Positions 1 through 5,671 of a stretch of DNA of 6,730 nt are shown here, one piece after another (the first letter of the stretch is position 1; each line of letters starts with the position of its first letter). The translations under genes were made by a program, and so were the position numbers. The DNA is taken from the NCBI GenBank assembly GCA_015522765.1, contig WALR01000130.1, forward strand, positions 1 to 6,730. The letters run 5' to 3'. The stretch is from Candidatus Woesearchaeota archaeon (GTDB taxonomy: Archaea > Nanobdellota > Nanobdellia > Woesearchaeales > WALR01). Below the pieces are notes generated by a model. The model saw only the letters and a program-made list of their open reading frames with translations, was not told the origin of the DNA and did no database searches.

Positions 1-1226
1 AATGTCCTGTATATCTTGTCTGTCAGATTAATGACATTGATTATCTCTTCCTTTGCCTGCTCAGGCAGGGCGAAGATGTGGGCGTCGTCCTGGGTGAAGG
101 ACCTTACCCTGAATAAACCTGATAAAACCCCGCTGAGCTCGTGCCTGTGGACAATCCCGAACTCGCTTATCCGCAGGGGGAACTCCTTGTAGCTGTGCTT
201 CCTCGTCTTGTAAACAAGGATGTGGCCCGGGCAGTTCATGGGCTTGACTGCGTAGTCCTGATTGTCAATCTTCACAAAGTACATGTTCTCCTTGTAGTGG
301 TCCCAGTGGCCGCTTTGCTTCCATAAACTTACATGCATTATAAGCGGAGTCCTAAGCTCCTGGTAGCCGAGCTTTCTCTGCTCCTCCCTCATAAAAGAGA
401 CAAGCTCATTGAGTACGACTGTTCCCTTTGGGTGGAAGAAGGGCATGCCTGGCGCTTCGTCGTGGATTGAGAAAAGGTCGAGCTCCTGTCCAAGCTTTCT
501 GTGATCCCTCTTCTCCGCCTCCTCCTTCCTCTTAAGATACTCCTTAAGCATCTCTCTTGAGGGGAAGGATATTCCATAAATACGCTGTAGCTGCTCCTTT
601 GAGGAGTCTCCATGCCAATATGCCCCGGATATCTTCGTAAGCTTAAACGCCTTTATGTAGCCTGTTGAGGGGAGGTGGGGCCCCCTGCATAAGTCGGTGA
701 ATGAGCCGTGGGTGTAAAATGTGGGATTCTCTATCTCCTTAAGCAGCTCCAGCTTGAACTTATTGCCTGAGAGGGCTTTCTCTGCTTCTTCCTTGCTGAC
801 CTCCCTCCTCTCAAATGGAAGGTCCGCCTCTGCTATCCTCTTCATCTCTTTCTCTATCTCTGCTAAATCACTGGGCTTAAAAGGGGTCTCCCTGTAAAAA
901 TCATAATAAAACCCCTCCTCAATGGCCGGGCCTATCGTTAGTTTTACAGAAGGGAAAAGGTTGATTACAGCAGATGCCATAAGGTGGGCTGAGCTGTGCC
1001 AGAATGTTCTTCTGCCGTCCTCATCGTCAAATGTCAGAAGCTCAATCTCAGAGTCTTCCCCTATTTCCGAGTTGAGGTCTATCAACTGCCCATTGATTCT
1101 CCCGACAAGAAACCTTTTGTAGGTGTCAGGATAAGCCTTTTTCAATGCTGAAAGCAGTCTTTTGTCCTGCCCCAGACTCACAGATTTTCCCTCTTTCCCC
1201 TCTACCTTGAAAATCAGATTGACCAT
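1..1226 (-). CDS. thrS: Threonyl-tRNA synthetase, bacterial-type (N-terminal two thirds, runs off the left edge)
   Basis: Class II aminoacyl-tRNA synthetase charging tRNA(Thr) with threonine in the cytoplasm. I translated the minus strand by hand: 408 codons from the ATG at 1226-1224 are open to the window edge, against about 640 residues for full-length enzymes. Residues 1-65 form a TGS domain. Residues 66-230 are the bacterial-type editing domain that hydrolyses Ser-tRNA(Thr), with HxxxH at H77/H81 (FWHSSAH) and the DLCRGPHLPSTG segment supplying C180 and H184; these match the known E. coli editing residues H73, H77, C182 and H186 in kind and spacing. The catalytic core follows: motif 1 near 260-294, MNCPGH with zinc ligand C332, motif 2 around R361 (IVHRHELSG), and DDAHIF with zinc ligand H383. 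The third zinc ligand, motif 3 and the anticodon-binding domain lie beyond the window. A GGAGG site 7 nt upstream supports the start. The truncation is the window boundary, not a mutation. Confidence 0.97.
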   Translation of the reverse strand, partial: MVNLIFKVEGKEGKSVSLGQDKRLLSALKKAYPDTYKRFLVGRINGQLIDLNSEIGEDSEIELLTFDDEDGRRTFWHSSAHLMASAVINLFPSVKLTIGPAIEEGFYYDFYRETPFKPSDLAEIEKEMKRIAEADLPFERREVSKEEAEKALSGNKFKLELLKEIENPTFYTHGSFTDLCRGPHLPSTGYIKAFKLTKISGAYWHGDSSKEQLQRIYGISFPSREMLKEYLKRKEEAEKRDHRKLGQELDLFSIHDEAPGMPFFHPKGTVVLNELVSFMREEQRKLGYQELRTPLIMHVSLWKQSGHWDHYKENMYFVKIDNQDYAVKPMNCPGHILVYKTRKHSYKEFPLRISEFGIVHRHELSGVLSGLFRVRSFTQDDAHIFALPEQAKEEIINVINLTDKIYRT

Positions 1227-1229
1227 TTG

Positions 1230-1238
1230 CACCCCTCC
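1230..1238 (-). promoter_or_regulatory. Ribosome binding site of thrS
   Basis: On the minus strand GGAGGGGTG lies just upstream of the thrS ATG, with 7 nt between GGAGG and the start. It fits the anti-Shine-Dalgarno end of 16S rRNA and fixes the start at 1226. Confidence 0.75.
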
Positions 1239-1272
1239 ACTGGTATTCCAGCCATTAACAATAATACAATTT

Positions 1273-1280
1273 TATTTAAA
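1273..1280 (-). promoter_or_regulatory. Candidate archaeal box A (TATA) promoter of thrS
   Basis: The minus strand reads TTTAAATA here, an exact fit to the archaeal box A consensus. Its centre is about 50 nt upstream of the thrS ATG. With the usual 25-27 nt from box A to the transcription start, the RNA would begin near 1250 with a leader of about 24 nt that includes the GGAGGGG site. No transcript data are available, so this is a prediction from motif and spacing. Confidence 0.5.
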
Positions 1281-1297
1281 TGTTTCTTAAGGAATAG

Positions 1298-1316
1298 GGC
1301 AATCTTGAATATTGCC
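1298..1316. promoter_or_regulatory. Operator-like imperfect palindrome between thrS and the mechanosensitive channel gene
   Basis: GGCAATCTTGAATATTGCC is a 19-bp dyad: two 9-bp arms around one central base, with 8 of 9 positions symmetric. It starts 18 bp upstream of the candidate thrS box A and lies about 35 bp upstream of the candidate channel box A. Size and symmetry suit a dimeric helix-turn-helix regulator. The regulator is unknown and a chance palindrome is possible. Confidence 0.35.
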
Positions 1317-1329
1317 TGCCCCTCTAGTC

Positions 1330-1342
1330 AGGATTGCATCCT
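1330..1342. promoter_or_regulatory. Short perfect palindrome upstream of the channel promoter
   Basis: AGGAT-TGC-ATCCT is a perfect 5-bp inverted repeat with a 3-bp centre, about 8 bp upstream of the candidate channel box A, where a regulator could affect TBP/TFB binding. It is short enough to occur by chance. Confidence 0.2.
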
Positions 1343-1350
1343 CAAAAAGA

Positions 1351-1363
1351 TAAATAATATAAA
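1351..1363 (+). promoter_or_regulatory. Candidate archaeal promoter of the mechanosensitive channel gene
   Basis: TAAATAATATAAA follows the purine-rich stretch AAAAAGA, which could act as a BRE-like element. Its centre is about 47 nt upstream of the ATG at 1404. With standard archaeal spacing transcription would start near 1384, so any start codon upstream of that would not be on the transcript. Confidence 0.4.
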
Positions 1364-1403
1364 TGGGTTGGTACTAATTGGTGTAATAAATAAAAAAGAG
1401 GAG

Positions 1404-2477
1404 ATGATGGCATTGCTGGCTCTTGCAGAAATAATAAACAGGATGAATGGCGGCACAGGGTGGCTCTACAAGATTGTCCTGGTAATAGTTGTTCTCGTTC
1501 TTCTGAGATTATTTGTCATGCTAAGCAAGAAGATAACCCTCCAGATTGTGCATAAGACGAAGACAGAACTTGACGACCTGATTGTCGGGGCACTTGACAT
1601 GCCCTTCACAGTTGTAATAATCCTTCTGGCAACCAAATACCTCATGAATTTACTGCTCACCTCCTCTCTGCTGGTTGTAACCCAGAAGGTTCTAAACGCG
1701 ACAATAATCCTTTTCTTCACAATAGCAACCGCGCGGGTAACAAAGATACTCCTTGAATACTGGGGGAAGAAATTTAAGGAGAAGACGAGGTCAAGCATGG
1801 ACACCGCGGTGCTCCCCCTGCTCGAGAAGTTCACGATATTCACAGTATACTCATTAGGATTCATCATAATGCTCAAGCATTTAGGGGTGGAGATAGGGCC
1901 CTTCCTCGCAAGTCTTGGGATAGCAGGGCTCGCAATAAGCCTCGCGGCTCAGAAAACACTTGCAAATGTGATTGCAGGGGTAAGCCTGGTCCTTGACAAG
2001 AACTTCAAGGTAGGCGATGTCGTTAAGGTAAACAATGACGCAGGCAAGGTGATAGATGTCGGGTTCAGAAGCACAAAGATAAAAACATTTGACAATGAAC
2101 TGATGGTAATCCCCAACTCAAAGCTGGCGGATGCCATCCTTCTTAACTTTGCAAAGCCGGACCTCTCTGTCAGGGGCGTTGTAGAGTTCGGAGTGAACTA
2201 TGGCTCCGACCCTGAGAAGGTTAAGAAGGTGGTCATGAAGGCGATAAAAAAGGTGGATGTCATCCTGGACGACCCGGAGCCGAGGGTGAGGTTCCTTGAG
2301 ATGGGGGATTATGCCCTTAAGTTCAAGATGTACTTCTGGGTGCCCAAATACACTGAGAGGTTCAGCACAAAGGAAGAGGTGAGGACTATCATCTACAATG
2401 CCCTCAACAAAGCAGGGATAGGAATACCCTTCCCCACCCAGACGATTTATCTCAATAATGCCGGGAAGAAGAAATAG
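1404..2477 (+). CDS. MscS-family small-conductance mechanosensitive ion channel
   Basis: Integral membrane channel that opens under membrane tension and releases solutes during osmotic downshock; the family acts as a homoheptamer. From the ATG at 1404 the protein has 357 residues. Hydrophobic helices lie near residues 21-40, 67-93, 97-117 and 142-159. The pore helix and upper beta domain carry the family signature at 165-205: GPFLASLGIAGLAISLAAQ, then NVIAGVSLVLDKNFKVGD. The C-terminal alpha/beta domain ends in IPFPTQTIYL (341-350), a typical MscS ending. The frame is open back to 1227, but the first 59 codons look like spacer: they cross the predicted promoter and both palindromes and have no channel-like sequence. 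GAGGAG (1398-1403) abuts ATG 1404, so ATG 1407 or TTG 1413 are alternatives. Four predicted helices exceed the three of E. coli MscS, as in many larger homologues. The gene is monocistronic and divergent from thrS. Confidence 0.93.
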   Translation: MMALLALAEIINRMNGGTGWLYKIVLVIVVLVLLRLFVMLSKKITLQIVHKTKTELDDLIVGALDMPFTVVIILLATKYLMNLLLTSSLLVVTQKVLNATIILFFTIATARVTKILLEYWGKKFKEKTRSSMDTAVLPLLEKFTIFTVYSLGFIIMLKHLGVEIGPFLASLGIAGLAISLAAQKTLANVIAGVSLVLDKNFKVGDVVKVNNDAGKVIDVGFRSTKIKTFDNELMVIPNSKLADAILLNFAKPDLSVRGVVEFGVNYGSDPEKVKKVVMKAIKKVDVILDDPEPRVRFLEMGDYALKFKMYFWVPKYTERFSTKEEVRTIIYNALNKAGIGIPFPTQTIYLNNAGKKK

Positions 2478-2519
2478 GATTTAACAATTCTTATCTCCCT
2501 CTCGCTTCAAGGGCCTGCT

Positions 2520-3539
2520 TTAAGAACTTATGCTGCTGCTGATGAGCCGCCTTAACTCCTGGAGTTTGGAGGTGCACTTAATACCCTTATCTTTAGGGAG
2601 AAAATCCCCTTTTAGGAGCTTCTCAACGGCTTTCTCTGCTATGTCCTCCTTGCTCATGTAGCATAACAACCTGGTAGCAGGAGAAAGCTCCTTTTTTATC
2701 CTCTCAAAAAGGGCAAGCTGCATTGCAAGTGGATAGGGCTCGGTTGCATCAAACACATAAATGACTATGTTGGAGAGTGTCTTAAGGGCTATCCAGGCCT
2801 GTCTCTCTATGCTGTTCATCTTTTCAAACCTTGCCAGGGTTCCCGGGGTGTCAAGAATCTGCACCTTCTCTTTATTTATCAGCATGTAGGACACATTAAT
2901 CCTCCTTGTTGTGAAGGGGTAGCTGTTTATCTCCGGTTTAGAGGAGGTCAGCTTTGAGAAGAGTGTAGTCTTCCCTATGTTTGGGAAGCCCGTAATAATG
3001 ATTGTAGGGAGCTCCTTTATTGTCGGGAACTTCCTCAGCTTCCTTGTGCATTCCCTCAGAAAGAGGATGTTGTCAGAGAGCTGGTCCACTAACGATTTTA
3101 CCCTTCCATAATAAGAGTTGATTATTCCCCTAACCTGAGAGGTTGATTTCGCCCTTTTTATCCTCTCCTTATACTCCCCGCTCATCTTTGTGATTCTTTT
3201 GGCTATCCAGTTAAGGGAGGCAAGACACTTTTTGAGTCTGCCCTTGTCCATACTGACCTCCAGAAGTTGCCTGTAGAATGGCGTCAGATTATCAATACTC
3301 GGAAAGCTCTTCATTATGGAGTCAAACGAGGACGATAAGTAGCCGGAGATTATGTTAATCTTGGAGGCTGCCCTCAGCTTTCCCTCCTCAAGATTTAGCG
3401 GCGAGTTGAATTTCCTGGCCTGCTGGCTGGCCATCTTCCTTATTGATACCCTGTTTCCCTCTACCTTCACCCTCGCCCTCCTGAACGCAATTTCAAGATA
3501 GCGGTCTGCTTCCTCGGGCATAAGCACATCGAATCCCAT
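2520..3539 (-). CDS. NOG1-like GTPase (archaeal Nog1 family)
   Basis: TRAFAC-class GTPase related to eukaryotic Nog1, which acts in large ribosomal subunit assembly; the archaeal proteins are assumed to do the same. The 339 residues fit the archaeal family length. Residues 1-170 form the helical NOG1 N-terminal region (it opens with a PEEADRYLEIAFRRAR-type helix). The G domain follows: G1 GFPNIGKTT (184-192), G2 YPFTTR (207-212), G3 DTPG (230-233). G4 appears as SKED (296-299) instead of NKxD, keeping Lys and Asp but losing Asn. G5 is weak, perhaps CTSKLQ (322-327), and the protein ends soon after, without the C-terminal extension of eukaryotic Nog1. The ATG at 3539 gives the expected N-terminus, but the site upstream (GAGCAGG directly before ATG) is poor. 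A candidate box A about 30 nt upstream suggests an almost leaderless mRNA. It converges on the channel gene across 42 bp. Confidence 0.93.
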   Translation of the reverse strand: MGFDVLMPEEADRYLEIAFRRARVKVEGNRVSIRKMASQQARKFNSPLNLEEGKLRAASKINIISGYLSSSFDSIMKSFPSIDNLTPFYRQLLEVSMDKGRLKKCLASLNWIAKRITKMSGEYKERIKRAKSTSQVRGIINSYYGRVKSLVDQLSDNILFLRECTRKLRKFPTIKELPTIIITGFPNIGKTTLFSKLTSSKPEINSYPFTTRRINVSYMLINKEKVQILDTPGTLARFEKMNSIERQAWIALKTLSNIVIYVFDATEPYPLAMQLALFERIKKELSPATRLLCYMSKEDIAEKAVEKLLKGDFLPKDKGIKCTSKLQELRRLISSSISS

Positions 3540-3561
3540 CCTGCTCTTCAGATATTCAGCA

Positions 3562-3573
3562 TATTATTAAATA
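3562..3573 (-). promoter_or_regulatory. Candidate box A promoter of the NOG1-like gene
   Basis: The minus strand reads TATTTAATAATA, centred about 29 nt upstream of the ATG at 3539. With archaeal spacing, transcription would start only a few bases before the start codon. That would explain the lack of a properly spaced Shine-Dalgarno site. Confidence 0.4.
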
Positions 3574-3604
3574 CTTTCTATGATTTGCTTATTGCCTCAA
3601 AAGA

Positions 3605-3614
3605 TTTTTATATC
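3605..3614 (+). promoter_or_regulatory. Candidate box A promoter of the NAD salvage operon
   Basis: TTTTTATATC is preceded by CAAAAGA, a plausible BRE-like element. Its centre is about 34 nt upstream of the ATG at 3644, which predicts transcription from about 3636 and a leader of roughly 8 nt. The upstream in-frame ATG at 3617 would lie before the transcription start, so the motif also bears on the start codon of the first gene. Confidence 0.5.
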
Positions 3615-3643
3615 AAATGCCCTTAATACTCCCAGGGGGAATT

Positions 3644-5029
3644 ATGGGGAAAAGCAATAAGACAACCGGGGCAGGGCTCATTTCCCGTGAGGACCTTGCG
3701 CTGGTCACCGACCTCTACGAGCTTACCATGGCCCAGTCCTACTTCAGCCTTTCGATGAATGCGAGAGCATCATTCGAGCTTTACATAAGGGACCTCCCGC
3801 CAGTGAGGAATTATTTAGTGTCAGCAGGGCTTAAGGACACCCTTGATGATATAAGCTCATTGAGATTTAAGAGAAGGGCAATAAGCTATCTTAAAAGCCT
3901 CAATCTCTTCACCGATGAATTTCTGGATTTTCTGGGAAAATTCAGGTTCAGGGGAGATGTATATGCTGTGGATGAGGGCAGGGTGGTGTTTGCAGGGGAG
4001 CCCCTGCTAAGAGTAGAGGGTTCGCTTATAGAGGCTCAGCTCCTTGAGACAATGGTCATGAACAACATGTCCTTCCAGACGATGATAGCCTCAAAGTCGA
4101 GGAGGATTGTGGACTCCGCAGCCGGAAGAGCAGTCGTTGATTTCTCCCCCCGTAGGGACCAGGGTTATGAGGCTGCGCTGAAGGCTGCGAGGGCATCCTA
4201 CATAGGCGGATTCAGCGCGACATCAAATGTTCTTGCCGGTAAGCGTCTCGGCATATCTGTAACAGGAACAATGGCTCATTCGTATGTCCTCTCATTTAAC
4301 AGGGAGATTGATGCATTCAGGGCATTCTCACATGATTACCCTGATAATTCCGTCCTCCTAATTGACACCTATGATATTGAGGAGGGATGCCTGAATGCTG
4401 TCAGGGTTGCCAAGGAGATGGAAGAGCATGATAAAAGGCTTAAAGGGGTGAGGATAGACTCAGGAGATTTATCGAGAGAGGCAGGGAAGGTGAGGGAAAT
4501 CCTTGACAGGAACAGGCTTGGCTATGTGAAGATTGTCCTCTCAGGAAATCTGGACGAATATAAGATAAGCCGATTAATTAAGAAGGGGACGCCCGTGGAC
4601 TCATTCGGGGTGGGGACAGCTATGGGGACAAGCAGTGATGCGCCGAACCTTAATGCGGCATATAAGCTCGTGCAGCTGGAGCAGGAGGGGATGCAAAGGG
4701 CTGTGATGAAGTTCAGCCTGGGCAAGGCGAATCTTCCGGGGAGGAAGCAGATATTCAGGCAGTACAGGAAAGGCAGGTTCGTGGCTGATATACTCGGGCT
4801 GGAGGGGGAAAGCATTGAGGGGGAGGCGCTGCTTGAGAAGTATATGCACAAAGGAAGAATTATAAGGAAGAGCCCCCCTCTTGAAGAGATAAGGAAGAAC
4901 TTAGAGAAGGAGATGGGGAGGATGCCTTCCTATATCAGGGGATTAGGAAAGAGCAGGGCAGGGACGACACAGCTCTCCCCGGCGCTTCTGAAAAGCATAA
5001 GAACCCTTAAGAGGAGGTGGACTAAATGA
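3644..5029 (+). CDS. pncB: Nicotinate phosphoribosyltransferase
   Basis: Joins nicotinate and PRPP, with ATP hydrolysis, to give nicotinate mononucleotide, the committed step of Preiss-Handler NAD salvage in the cytoplasm. The 461 residues match the family throughout: LVTDLYELTMAQSYF (20-34) at the N-terminus, SFQTMIASKSRRI (143-155), DFSPRRDQG (166-174), GTMAHSYV (208-215) with H212 the likely phosphorylated histidine, IDSGDL (271-276), VLSGNLDE (298-305), FGVGTAMGTSSDAPNLNAAYK (split here as 321-330 and 331-341), and KFSLGKANLPGRKQIFR (356-372). I chose ATG 3644 over the in-frame ATG at 3617: it is preceded by AGGGGGAATT, and 3617 falls at the end of the predicted promoter. The alternative adds only nine residues of unconserved sequence. 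It is first gene of a three-gene operon, and its TGA overlaps the next ATG by 4 bp, implying translational coupling with the hydrolase that would supply nicotinate. Confidence 0.95.
   Translation: MGKSNKTTGAGLISREDLALVTDLYELTMAQSYFSLSMNARASFELYIRDLPPVRNYLVSAGLKDTLDDISSLRFKRRAISYLKSLNLFTDEFLDFLGKFRFRGDVYAVDEGRVVFAGEPLLRVEGSLIEAQLLETMVMNNMSFQTMIASKSRRIVDSAAGRAVVDFSPRRDQGYEAALKAARASYIGGFSATSNVLAGKRLGISVTGTMAHSYVLSFNREIDAFRAFSHDYPDNSVLLIDTYDIEEGCLNAVRVAKEMEEHDKRLKGVRIDSGDLSREAGKVREILDRNRLGYVKIVLSGNLDEYKISRLIKKGTPVDSFGVGTAMGTSSDAPNLNAAYKLVQLEQEGMQRAVMKFSLGKANLPGRKQIFRQYRKGRFVADILGLEGESIEGEALLEKYMHKGRIIRKSPPLEEIRKNLEKEMGRMPSYIRGLGKSRAGTTQLSPALLKSIRTLKRRWTK
5013..5019 (+). promoter_or_regulatory. 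Ribosome binding site of the nicotinamidase-like gene, inside pncB
   Basis: GGAGGTG is a near-perfect Shine-Dalgarno sequence within the last codons of the upstream gene, with 8 nt between GGAGG and the ATG at 5026. It supports that start and independent or coupled initiation at the ATGA overlap. Confidence 0.8.
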
Positions 5030-5670
5030 TTGTTTTCTGGGATGTGGACACCCAAAAGGACTTCATATACAAGGATGGGGCGCTTTCAGTCCCCCAGGCA
5101 GAGGAGATTATCCCTCTTATCCAAAAAATAAGGGACTTCGCGGTTGAGAATAATATAAAGGTCGTGGCAAGCGCCGACGCGCATACAGATGACGACTTGG
5201 AGCTGGAGAAGAACGGGGGCAAATTCCCAGATCACTGCATGGTCGGCACAGATGGGCAGAAGAAGATTAAGGAGAGCATAATAAAGGGAAACATGGTTGT
5301 TCCGAATAAACGCCTGTCTGACGATCTCCTTCAGGAGATTGCTGACGCCCCCCAGATAGTCATAGAGAAGCAGACACTCGATGTCTTCGACAATCCAAAC
5401 ACCGAAAAGATATTGGAAATCCTGGATGTGAAGGAGGCATTTGTTTATGGGGTTGCAACAGAGTACTGCGTTCTCAGGGCAGTCATGGGTCTGCTTAGGA
5501 AAGGGGTAAAAGTATTTGTCCTCCGCGACTGCATAAGAAGCGTGGACATTAATGAGGGGGACGGAGAGAGGGCTCTGAAAGAGATGGTAAAGGAGGGCGC
5601 TGCATTAATAACCGTTGACGAGGCAATTGAGAGGATAAGGGCGGAATTTACAAACGAGGAGGGTGGTTAA
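5026..5670 (+). CDS. pncA: Isochorismatase-like cysteine hydrolase, probable nicotinamidase
   Basis: Predicted to hydrolyse nicotinamide to nicotinate and ammonia, feeding the enzyme of the overlapping upstream gene. The 214-residue alpha/beta protein has the full catalytic set: D8 in DVDTQKDF, K115 in IEKQTLDVF, and C148 in GVATEYCV, preceded by the VAT cis-peptide stretch. Metal ligands D51 and H53 (DAH) and H70 (FPDHCMVGT) match the spacing I recall for the zinc site of the Pyrococcus horikoshii nicotinamidase. About 20 extra residues lie between H70 and K115, and the KQTLDVFDNPN segment differs from classical PncA. It may therefore belong to a related cysteine hydrolase subfamily whose substrate is less certain. 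Operon position is the best argument for nicotinamide. The start is supported by GGAGGTG 8 nt upstream and by the ATGA overlap with the preceding stop. Confidence 0.85.
   Translation: MIVFWDVDTQKDFIYKDGALSVPQAEEIIPLIQKIRDFAVENNIKVVASADAHTDDDLELEKNGGKFPDHCMVGTDGQKKIKESIIKGNMVVPNKRLSDDLLQEIADAPQIVIEKQTLDVFDNPNTEKILEILDVKEAFVYGVATEYCVLRAVMGLLRKGVKVFVLRDCIRSVDINEGDGERALKEMVKEGAALITVDEAIERIRAEFTNEEGG
5658..5662 (+). promoter_or_regulatory. Ribosome binding site of the threonine dehydrogenase gene
   Basis: GGAGG lies 9 nt before the ATG at 5672, inside the last codons of the hydrolase gene. It directly abuts the in-frame GTG at 5663, which makes that GTG an unlikely start. Confidence 0.7.
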
Positions 5671-5671
5671 T

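Noticed and set aside
141..326. Plus-strand open frame of 61 codons
   Set aside because: It lies antisense within the thrS catalytic domain, where the minus-strand translation matches ThrRS residue by residue; no independent coding evidence.
922..1122. Plus-strand open frame of 66 codons
   Set aside because: Antisense to the ThrRS TGS/editing region, with no recognisable domain or ribosome binding site.
1227..1403. T-box, riboswitch or tRNA-like leader upstream of thrS
   Set aside because: The predicted thrS leader is only about 24 nt and shows no specifier stem or T-box motif; archaeal-type signals make such a leader unlikely.
1466..1876. Minus-strand open frame of 136 codons
   Set aside because: Antisense shadow of the MscS-family channel transmembrane region; the composition reflects the reverse complement of hydrophobic codons.
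2478..2519. Possible shared terminator between the channel gene and the NOG1-like gene
   Set aside because: The 42-bp convergent gap has only a broken pyrimidine-rich stretch (TTCTTATCTCCCTCTC) and no hairpin or solid T-run, so termination here is likely from context but not supported by sequence.
4522..4851. Two overlapping minus-strand open frames within the phosphoribosyltransferase gene
   Set aside because: Both are antisense to a region with clear nicotinate phosphoribosyltransferase motifs and neither resembles a known protein.
5663..5671. GTG at 5663 as start of the threonine dehydrogenase gene
   Set aside because: GGAGG directly abuts this GTG, leaving no spacing, whereas ATG 5672 has 9-nt spacing; the three extra residues have no family support.
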